Notes under the pieces: model-generated
Seen by the model: the letters and a program-made list of their open reading frames with translations, nothing else
Told to the model about the DNA's origin: nothing
The model's database searches: none
Made by a program: the position numbers and the translations under genes
IMG/VR virus record: IMGVR_UViG_3300025120_000004
Location: 1 to 61,012 of that record
Strand: one strand, 5' to 3'
DNA from: a virus
Length of the DNA stretch: 61,012 nucleotides
In this document: one piece after another, positions 30,593 to 37,677 of the stretch
Layout: every line of letters starts with the position of its first letter
How positions within the stretch are numbered: the first letter of the stretch is position 1

Positions 30593-30663
30593 AAGAAAAT
30601 TACACACAGACTAATAGTGCTTTAATGGATATTGAAGTTACTTACGAAATTATTAAACAATAA
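30586..30663 (+). CDS. 25-residue peptide
   Basis: ATG at 30586, overlapping the previous gene by 7 bp, and TAA at 30661 overlapping the ATG of the next gene. It may be a coupling peptide. Evidence is only its fit between two genes. Confidence 0.3.
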   Translation: MVKENYTQTNSALMDIEVTYEIIKQ

Positions 30664-30830
30664 TGAACACACAGGATTTGAAAATTTACGCATTTAACTT
30701 TTTGAGCCTAGCTGTCTCATTTTCTCAAGTTGAGATGGCTTTAAAACTAATTTTATTAATAGCTTCTATAATATATACGGCTCAAAGAATATGGATTAGT
30801 TATAATGAAAGAAGAAAAACTAACAAATAA
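30663..30830 (+). CDS. 55-residue holin-like membrane protein
   Basis: ATG at 30663, TAA at 30828. Two hydrophobic stretches (about 8-22 and 26-44) are followed by a basic C-terminus (SYNERRKTNK), the layout of small phage holins. It overlaps the start of the M15 peptidase by 26 bp, the classical holin-endolysin arrangement. A second membrane protein lies just after the peptidase, so either could be the holin. Confidence 0.55.
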   Translation: MNTQDLKIYAFNFLSLAVSFSQVEMALKLILLIASIIYTAQRIWISYNERRKTNK

Positions 30831-31200
30831 TTTTAATAAATCTGAATTTGAATGTAAATGTGGTTGTGAAATGCCTCAAGATGTTTTGTTTGAAATACAA
30901 AAACTTGCAGCTCAGTTACAAACAATAAGAGATTTTATAAGAAAACCTATAAAACTTACTAATGCATATAGGTGTGCTAAGCACAATAAAGCAGTTGGTG
31001 GAGTTTCCAATTCACAACATATTTTAGGAAAAGCTGCTGATATTCAAGTTACAGACATTCCTCCTTCTGAAATCTATAAAACTATAGATAATTTAACTGA
31101 GCATGGACATATACTTCAAGGAGGTCTCGGTAAGTACAATACATTTACACATTACGATATAAGAAAAACAAGATCTCGTTGGGATAAAACAATAGAATAG
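30805..31200 (+). CDS. Endolysin: M15-type D-Ala-D-Ala carboxypeptidase/L,D-endopeptidase
   Basis: A 131-residue peptidase of the M15 family (compact phage type). The zinc site is visible: SQHILGKAADI at 70-80 supplies His72 and Asp79, and FTHYDIR at 114-120 supplies His116. Cys-rich FECKCGCEMP at 15-24 and LTNAYRCAKHNKAVGG at 51-66 match the family's N-terminal part. It should cleave peptide bonds in host peptidoglycan at the end of infection. No signal peptide is present, so a holin is needed. Both neighbours are membrane-protein genes. Confidence 0.85.
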   Translation: MKEEKLTNNFNKSEFECKCGCEMPQDVLFEIQKLAAQLQTIRDFIRKPIKLTNAYRCAKHNKAVGGVSNSQHILGKAADIQVTDIPPSEIYKTIDNLTEHGHILQGGLGKYNTFTHYDIRKTRSRWDKTIE

Positions 31201-31202
31201 TT

Positions 31203-31682
31203 ATGAGCGATAATCCTAAATTAAGAAAAAACGGAGGAGAAGGTACTTTTGTTGGTAATTTATTACGAACAATAGCAGGAGTAAGTCCTGAGATATTAAA
31301 TATATTAGGTACAGTAACAGGTGTAGAAGGTTTAAATAAACTAGGAGATGCTATACGTGGTAATTCTAGTATTTCACAAACAGATAAAGATTTACTTCTT
31401 AAAGAGTTAGAAAAAGATATTGTAGTAGAACAAGAAATATCTAAACGTGAAATAGAAATAAGCAAACGTTGGGAGTACGATATGAAGTTTGGAAGCAGAC
31501 TAACAAGAAACATAAGACCTTTAGTTGTTGCTAATTTTACTATTCTTATAGATATTGTTATTATAACTTCTCAATGGGGCATGCCCTTGGGAGAGGCATA
31601 TTTGCCCTTATTAACTACTATGGGAATTACTGCAATCGGAGGGTATTTTACCTTAAGAGAGTACGGTAAAACCAAACAATAA
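31203..31682 (+). CDS. Holin-like protein of the 3TM phage type
   Basis: A 159-residue protein. Its N-terminal half is polar with a charged helix (LLLKELEKDIVVEQEISKREIEISKRWEYD, about 63-92). The C-terminal half has hydrophobic segments near 105-122 and 128-147 after the RNIRPLVVANFT turn, a layout known from phage holins. It begins 3 bp after the endolysin, completing a lysis cassette with the 55-residue protein upstream. Confidence 0.6.
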   Translation: MSDNPKLRKNGGEGTFVGNLLRTIAGVSPEILNILGTVTGVEGLNKLGDAIRGNSSISQTDKDLLLKELEKDIVVEQEISKREIEISKRWEYDMKFGSRLTRNIRPLVVANFTILIDIVIITSQWGMPLGEAYLPLLTTMGITAIGGYFTLREYGKTKQ

Positions 31683-31699
31683 TATTTATTTTTTTTTAC

Positions 31700-31707
31700 T
31701 ACCTTTG
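31700..31707 (+). promoter_or_regulatory. -7 element TACCTTTG
   Basis: A TAnnTTTG box 23 bases before the start at 31731, in a short A/T-rich gap. The upstream box is not evident because the region is a T run. Confidence 0.5.
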
Positions 31708-31730
31708 CATATAACTTTAATTATAATAAA

Positions 31731-31958
31731 ATGAAATCAGTTACAAAAAAAGAATTAGATCGTTTACAAGAATTAAACACTAAATTCGGAGGTTTAAAAA
31801 ACCAACTAGGAGATTTAGCATTACAAAAAGATGTAGTGCTTAAAGAAATAAATACTGTAAGAACAGACTTTACTTCTTTAGAAAAAAAACTTATTAAAAA
31901 ATACGGAGAAGATTCCGTTATAAATCTCCAGACTGGAGAGATAAAAGAAAAAGAATAG
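31731..31958 (+). CDS. Small coiled-coil protein
   Basis: A 75-residue protein predicted to be one long coiled coil (LDRLQELNTKFGGLKNQLGDL and beyond) with a short beta tail (SVINLQTGEI). It is the first gene after a promoter and 3 bp before the large adhesin, so it may be a chaperone or connector for it. Function unknown. Confidence 0.55.
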   Translation: MKSVTKKELDRLQELNTKFGGLKNQLGDLALQKDVVLKEINTVRTDFTSLEKKLIKKYGEDSVINLQTGEIKEKE

Positions 31959-31961
31959 AAG

Positions 31962-34361
31962 ATGGCAAAAATTAGCAATACTTTAGCTTACCCCAATCAA
32001 AATCCAATTAATCCAGAGGATTATTTAATTGGAACAGATGGATTATCAAGTCCGATTGAGTTACAAACTAAAACGTTTACCATAGCTGGTCTTGCTGATT
32101 ATATATTAAATATTGTTACTCCTCCTGCTTCATCAGAAACATTTATTGTAAATGGGATGTTTAAAGCAATAGGAAGTAATACAGGTGGTGGAGTTGGTCC
32201 TGAATTTTCAAAAGATTTTTTAGAATGGACATCTGCCGTTGCACCTAGTACACAAGTTCCTTTATGGAGAGTTCCTGTAACTCTAAAATTAAAATTAGTT
32301 ACATGGGCTTGGGTTTCGGATACTGTTATGAGTATTGCACCAGGAGATACAATGACTGTATCTATAGGTGAAGTTGCTAATAATGCTATTTCTAATTATG
32401 CTAACTATTCTAAAAAAGAAGATTTATTTGTTATATCTGATCTTTATGATAAATCATATCCAAGAGGGGAAGTTGATGTTTCTGATTTAAATATTGTTTT
32501 AAACGCATTTCAAAATATTGGTGTAGTATGTGAAGGCAGTTTAAATTCAACAATATCTCCAACAGATGGAGATATGGAATTATCATTCTATTTTGAAAAA
32601 ACAAACTCTATAGCGCCTATACTTCCTGTAACAGTAACTTTAAATCCTTTTAATAATAACATTATAGATAATACCGCAGGCGCACCAAACTATACTTTGG
32701 CAGGTAATCAGTTAAATGACATTAAACAAGGACAACCAGGAGTTAGCTATCAGTTTATAACAAACGGACTAGCTAATACAGGATATCAGTTTAAAGCATC
32801 CGCTCCTTTTACTGCGACTAATCCAGGAGGAATATTTACAGTAGATGGAACTGAAACTCAGACATTAACAGGTGAGATAGAGTTAGTACCAATTGTTCCT
32901 AACCCCCCAGAATGGACATCTACAAACCCTGTAGATGCAGGAACATATCCTAATTTGCAACCAAACGACACTTGGACATATAACTGGACAACAAGTGATG
33001 ATAATACACCATGTGCAGATTTAGATTATGTTATTACAGTAGATGGGGTAGAGATATTCCCTGCTGCAGGAGCTAGTTGGTTAGTTTTTACAGATAATGA
33101 TGATTGCACAGGAACGCTAACAGGAACATATCCTGGAGGAAATATTAATGTAGTGATGACAGTAACAGATAATGATGGATTATCAGCAACTCAAGATTTT
33201 ACAATATCAGGATTAACAGTAACAGGAGATACTTACTTTACTTTTTGGCAAGATACTAGTGGTTCTTTTAATGCCTCCATTATAGAAATGGCTAAAATGA
33301 CAAGTGTTCCTGAAATTTATGTAGATATGAATAAAGGATGGAACCTGGGGGATAGTTTAATAGAAATGTCAAGTTCAATATTCACACAAACAGGTTATGT
33401 AACTAATCCCAACGGACTAACAGCTCAAACATCCATGCTTGTTGAACCTGGGATGCTTATTGAAGGAACTGGTATTCCTGCTAATACATTCGTAGGAACA
33501 ATAAATTACGTTGCCTTTCAATTAGACGTTACTTTAGTTGATGCTAATGGGGCAACTGTTGTCACAACTTCAGGTGATGGAGGAAATTCAGTTTGTAAAT
33601 TTACACGAACAGACGCTCAGAAATCTGTAGATTATTTGAATACAACTAATTTAAGAAACTTACTTCAAGATTTCTATGCAACAGGAGCAACGGAAGGAAG
33701 TGGTAATACAGATAGAGCTACTAACGGTAGTGATGAGTATGATACTCATATACTTTGGGGGATGAGTGCTGAAGAAAGACAACTAGGAATGCTTGCTAAC
33801 AAAGGTTTTGGTCAAGGAACAGGACCTGGAGGAATATTTGAAAACGCAGATAATGTAGTAATCTTTGGATTTGGAGATGAATCTGGAGGTAACCAATTTG
33901 TATCTGACAATTATCAAATGTCCTCTAACGACACTGATGCTGATTCATGGAAAAACAGAAATAATGCTACGAATCAATCGATAATTGATGATATAACTCT
34001 TGTAAGGAATTTTATTGGAGATGCTACATTTACATATAGGTCTCAATTTTTCTGTGCTGTACCGAATACTATAGGAGCACCTCTTGTTGATTTACTTGGA
34101 CCTAATTCTTTAGTTCCAGCAGCGAATATTAGCAATCCTCCAGTTAGTGATAGTTACCCTGCAGGAACTCAAGGTTTTCCTGCTAGTATACCTGCTACTG
34201 CTTATTCTAATGTAACAATGTTAGATGATTACACAACGAGCACTCCTCAATTAATGAGATGGAGTAACGAGTTGACCGTGCCAAATGGAAGTGCAGCTAT
34301 ACAACAATTTTGGTACGACCAAATAGAAGCTTCATTACAAGATATGGGCTTTAATGTATAA
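31962..34361 (+). CDS. Large adhesin: fibre anchor, PKD/Ig-like domain and possible vWFA domain
   Basis: A 799-residue virion-type adhesin. Residues 1-50 carry the fibre-anchoring module (EDYLIGTDGLSSPIEL). About 313-425 reads as a PKD/cadherin-like Ig fold (NTPCADLDYVITVDG, VMTVTDNDGLSAT). From about 425 to 720 a possible von Willebrand A-like domain starts with a hydrophobic strand and the MIDAS-like DTSGS at about 431-435. VVIFGFGDESGG follows later, consistent with a metal-binding edge. A metal-dependent protein-binding head on a phage fibre would be unusual. The vWFA call is by motif only. Confidence 0.6.
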   Translation: MAKISNTLAYPNQNPINPEDYLIGTDGLSSPIELQTKTFTIAGLADYILNIVTPPASSETFIVNGMFKAIGSNTGGGVGPEFSKDFLEWTSAVAPSTQVPLWRVPVTLKLKLVTWAWVSDTVMSIAPGDTMTVSIGEVANNAISNYANYSKKEDLFVISDLYDKSYPRGEVDVSDLNIVLNAFQNIGVVCEGSLNSTISPTDGDMELSFYFEKTNSIAPILPVTVTLNPFNNNIIDNTAGAPNYTLAGNQLNDIKQGQPGVSYQFITNGLANTGYQFKASAPFTATNPGGIFTVDGTETQTLTGEIELVPIVPNPPEWTSTNPVDAGTYPNLQPNDTWTYNWTTSDDNTPCADLDYVITVDGVEIFPAAGASWLVFTDNDDCTGTLTGTYPGGNINVVMTVTDNDGLSATQDFTISGLTVTGDTYFTFWQDTSGSFNASIIEMAKMTSVPEIYVDMNKGWNLGDSLIEMSSSIFTQTGYVTNPNGLTAQTSMLVEPGMLIEGTGIPANTFVGTINYVAFQLDVTLVDANGATVVTTSGDGGNSVCKFTRTDAQKSVDYLNTTNLRNLLQDFYATGATEGSGNTDRATNGSDEYDTHILWGMSAEERQLGMLANKGFGQGTGPGGIFENADNVVIFGFGDESGGNQFVSDNYQMSSNDTDADSWKNRNNATNQSIIDDITLVRNFIGDATFTYRSQFFCAVPNTIGAPLVDLLGPNSLVPAANISNPPVSDSYPAGTQGFPASIPATAYSNVTMLDDYTTSTPQLMRWSNELTVPNGSAAIQQFWYDQIEASLQDMGFNV

Positions 34362-34377
34362 TTAAATTAAATAAATA

Positions 34378-34608
34378 ATGGATATAAGAAAAATATCTGT
34401 CGGTGCAGATTATAAGTCTAGTGCTATGCACTACATAGTAAATCAAGAGATTTTTAATGGAAGTTATCGTATTCATTTAATAAAGCATATAAACGAAAGC
34501 AACTCTATAAAAGTTTGGATTGAAAACAAACAAGGAGAAATATTTCTTTGGAAAGAATTTAATTCTAATATGCCTATATCAATTGAATATAATATAAATT
34601 TTGAATGA
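34378..34608 (+). CDS. Hypothetical small protein
   Basis: A 76-residue beta-rich protein (MDIRKISVGADYKSSAMHYIV, ending EYNINFE) of a sort often seen just before phage packaging genes. Function unknown. It overlaps the next gene by 4 bp. Confidence 0.6.
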   Translation: MDIRKISVGADYKSSAMHYIVNQEIFNGSYRIHLIKHINESNSIKVWIENKQGEIFLWKEFNSNMPISIEYNINFE

Positions 34609-35168
34609 AATCACCTTTTTATTTCATTGTAAAACCATGCAATGACAAAAGGTATGATAACACAAAAAAAATTGGAAATGTTGATTTTATAACAAGCACA
34701 TCCAAAGAAGATCATACCGCATCAAATAGATACGCAGAAGTTGTATCAGTTCCTATAAACTACAAAGGAGAAATATCTTCTGGAGATATACTTTTAGTTC
34801 ATCATAATGTTTTTAAATATTATAATGACATGAAAGGAAAAGAAAGAAGTGGTAAGAGTTTTTTTAAAGACGATTTGTTTTTTATAGACTTTGACCAATT
34901 TTATATGTATAAACACAACAACAAATGGTTATGTCATTCAAAGTATTGTATGGTAAAGCCTATACCTAAAGAACAAAAGTACTTAAAGACTCATCAAGAT
35001 GAAGAGCCATTAGTAGGTATAATTAAATATTCAAATAAAATTCTTACAGAAAAAGGTATTGTTGAAGGAACTAAAGTTTCGTTTCAACCAGATAGTGAAT
35101 ATGAATTTACTGTAGAAGATGAAAAACTTTACAGAATGTTTGATAAAAACATAACATTAGTATTATGA
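34605..35168 (+). CDS. Tandem Cpn10-like (gp31/GroES-like) protein
   Basis: A 187-residue protein that can be read as two GroES-like units. In the first, VVSVPINYKGEISSGDILLVHHNVF (46-70) matches the GroES strand-turn with the GD motif and an extended, charged loop. In the second, MVKPIP (116-121), a GIIKYSN strand, EGTKVSFQPDSEYEFTVEDEKL (154-175) and the end DKNITLVL mimic GroES in order. It could be a co-chaperonin for capsid assembly like T4 gp31. This is fold-level resemblance; sequence identity is low. It sits just before the terminase genes, overlapping both neighbours by 4 bp. Confidence 0.45.
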   Translation: MKSPFYFIVKPCNDKRYDNTKKIGNVDFITSTSKEDHTASNRYAEVVSVPINYKGEISSGDILLVHHNVFKYYNDMKGKERSGKSFFKDDLFFIDFDQFYMYKHNNKWLCHSKYCMVKPIPKEQKYLKTHQDEEPLVGIIKYSNKILTEKGIVEGTKVSFQPDSEYEFTVEDEKLYRMFDKNITLVL

Positions 35169-35452
35169 ATAATACTGAATTAAAATTAGAAATAATAAAA
35201 GCAGGTAAAAAAGCTGTAAAAGAACTTATAAAAGTTGCTAATGAAGGTATACTAAAAAAAGACCTAGATGGATTAGCTCCTGATATAGCAGCAGACAGAT
35301 TAAAAAATGCAGCGGCATCTAAGAAGCTTGCAATATTTGATGCTTTTGAAATCTTAACAAAGATTGAAGAAGAAAATAATATGATAGACATTAATAAAAA
35401 AGAAAGTAAAGCATCTTCATTTAAAGGATTTGCTGAAGGTAGATCAAAATAA
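35165..35452 (+). CDS. Putative small terminase subunit or terminase partner
   Basis: A 95-residue helical protein (LKLEIIKAGKKAVKELIKVA...ADRLKNAAASKKLAIFDAFEIL) directly before the large terminase, overlapping its ATG by one base. Small terminase subunits occupy this place and are helical DNA-binding proteins, but no HTH is obvious. Assignment is mainly positional. Confidence 0.45.
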   Translation: MNNTELKLEIIKAGKKAVKELIKVANEGILKKDLDGLAPDIAADRLKNAAASKKLAIFDAFEILTKIEEENNMIDINKKESKASSFKGFAEGRSK

Positions 35453-37677
35453 TGTACGAACAAACTTTATATAAAATACTAGATGATATTATACCTGAAA
35501 AGGAATTAAAGTCTAATAATAAAAAAAAGGCTTGGGTATACGGATATAATAAAGAATATGATATTGTTGTTATATCAAAAGATGGTACAATTGGTGAGGT
35601 TTATGAAATACAAAATTTAAAGATTGCATTACCAAAACAAAAAAATGTTTATCGTTTTAATAAAAATCATTGGGGTCAAATAGAATATCCTAAAGAACTA
35701 AGTAAAATAAAAAGTGTTTTTGATTGGGATAAATATCCAGATAATTTTAAGGAAAAGTGGTATGACTATATTGACAAAGAGTTTGAAAGAAGGGAAGAAG
35801 GTTTTTGGTTTAATAACAAAAACAATCCTACTTACATTACTGGTTCTCATTACATGTACTTGCGGTGGACAAAAATTGATGTTGGGCAGCCAAACTTTAG
35901 GGAATCAAATAGATTATTCTTTATATTCTGGGAAGCTTGCAAAGCAGACTCAAGAAGCTATGGAATGTGTTACCTTAAAAATAGACGATCAGGATTTAGT
36001 TTTATGTCATCATCAGAATTGGTTCATCTTGCAACCACATCAAAAGATTCACGTTATGGAATTTTATCCAAAACAGGTTCTGATGCAAAAAAAATGTTTA
36101 CAGACAAAGTTGTTCCCATATCGCTCAATTATCCGTTTTTCTTCAAACCTATTCAAGATGGAATGGATAGGCCAAAAACGGAGCTTGCGTATAGAGTTCC
36201 TGCGTCAAAACTTACAAGAAAAAAACTTGATGCAAATGAATCTATTAAAGAGCTTGAAGGATTAGATACTACTATTGATTGGAAAAATACAGGAGATAAC
36301 TCTTATGATGGAGAAAAGTTAAAATTACTAGCTCATGATGAAAGTGGTAAATGGGAAAGACCAGACAATATACTTAATAATTGGAGAGTAACAAAAACTT
36401 GTCTTAGATTAGGAAGTAGAGTTATAGGAAAATGTATGATGGGAAGTACATCTAATTCTATTGAAAAAGGTGGTGGTAATTTTAAAAAATTATACTCAGA
36501 TTCTAACGTAAAAAAAAGAAATAGAAATGGACAAACTAAATCAGGTTTATATTCATTGTTTATACCTATGGAATGGAATTATGAGGGTTTTATTGATATT
36601 TATGGTCATCCTGTATTTGATGTTCCAGAAAAAGAAATAGAAGGTCCATTTGGAGATATTATAGACCAAGGTGTTATAGAGCATTGGACTAACGAGGTAG
36701 ATGGATTGAAGTCAGATCCTGATGGATTAAACGAATACTATAGACAATTTCCTAGAACAGAGTCTCATGCATTTAGAGATGAAAGTAAACAATCATTATT
36801 TAATCTTCAAAAATTATATCAACAAATAGATTACAATGATTCTTTAATAAAAGATAGAGTTGTCACAAGAGGTTCTTTTAGTTGGAATAATGGAATAAAA
36901 GATACTACAGTTATTTTTACTCCTAATAATTCAGGAAGATTTTATGTTTCTTGGACTCCTAATAAAAATTTACAAAACAATTATTACTTTAAGAATGGAA
37001 TTAAATATCCTGGAAATGACCACATGGGAGCTTTTGGATGTGATAGTTACGATATTAGTGGTACTGTTGGTGGCGGTGGAAGTAACGGTGCTTTACATGG
37101 AATGACTAAGTTTCACATGGATGAAGGTCCTACAAACCATTTTTTTTTAGAATATATAGCAAGACCTCAAACAGCAGAGATATTTTTTGAAGATGTATTA
37201 ATGGCTTGTGTGTTTTATGGAATGCCAATATTAATAGAAAATAATAAACCTAGATTATTATATCATTTTAAGAATAGAGGATATAGAGGGTATAGTATGA
37301 ATAGGCCTGATAGACAGTATAATAAACTATCCAAAACAGAAAAAGAATTAGGAGGAATGCCTAATAGTTCTGAAGACATTAAACAAGCTCATGCAGCTGC
37401 TATAGAATCTTACATTGAAAAACATGTAGGATTTGATTTATCTGGAGCTTTTAGAGCTGAAGATGAAATAGGTTCTATGTATTTTACAAGAACATTAACA
37501 GATTGGGCAAGATTTAATATTAATAACAGAACAAAGTTTGATGCTTCTATTAGTTCAGGTTTAGCTATAATGGCTACACAAAAAAACCTGTATCAGCCCA
37601 TTAAAAAGAAATCAAAAATAAAACTTAACTTTGCAAGATATGACAATAAGGGAAGTTATAGCCAAATTATACAATAA
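35452..37677 (+). CDS. terL: Terminase large subunit
   Basis: A 741-residue packaging motor. The ATPase has a deviant Walker A, LKNRRSGFSFMSS at 175-187, where the expected Gly-Lys-Ser is Gly-Phe-Ser. Walker B LLAHDE is at 292-297 and coupling motif MGSTSN at 330-335. The RNase H-like nuclease domain follows with Asp531 (GCDSYD), Glu in LIENN near 597 and an acidic residue in SSEDIKQAH near 648. It packages phage DNA into procapsids. It is flanked by a putative small subunit and the portal, in the order common to podoviruses and crAss-like phages. Confidence 0.85.
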   Translation: MYEQTLYKILDDIIPEKELKSNNKKKAWVYGYNKEYDIVVISKDGTIGEVYEIQNLKIALPKQKNVYRFNKNHWGQIEYPKELSKIKSVFDWDKYPDNFKEKWYDYIDKEFERREEGFWFNNKNNPTYITGSHYMYLRWTKIDVGQPNFRESNRLFFIFWEACKADSRSYGMCYLKNRRSGFSFMSSSELVHLATTSKDSRYGILSKTGSDAKKMFTDKVVPISLNYPFFFKPIQDGMDRPKTELAYRVPASKLTRKKLDANESIKELEGLDTTIDWKNTGDNSYDGEKLKLLAHDESGKWERPDNILNNWRVTKTCLRLGSRVIGKCMMGSTSNSIEKGGGNFKKLYSDSNVKKRNRNGQTKSGLYSLFIPMEWNYEGFIDIYGHPVFDVPEKEIEGPFGDIIDQGVIEHWTNEVDGLKSDPDGLNEYYRQFPRTESHAFRDESKQSLFNLQKLYQQIDYNDSLIKDRVVTRGSFSWNNGIKDTTVIFTPNNSGRFYVSWTPNKNLQNNYYFKNGIKYPGNDHMGAFGCDSYDISGTVGGGGSNGALHGMTKFHMDEGPTNHFFLEYIARPQTAEIFFEDVLMACVFYGMPILIENNKPRLLYHFKNRGYRGYSMNRPDRQYNKLSKTEKELGGMPNSSEDIKQAHAAAIESYIEKHVGFDLSGAFRAEDEIGSMYFTRTLTDWARFNINNRTKFDASISSGLAIMATQKNLYQPIKKKSKIKLNFARYDNKGSYSQIIQ

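Noticed and set aside
35714-36265. A 183-codon plus-strand frame inside the terminase gene
   Set aside because: It lies within conserved motor motifs of the terminase in another frame, is low in complexity and has no recognisable layout.
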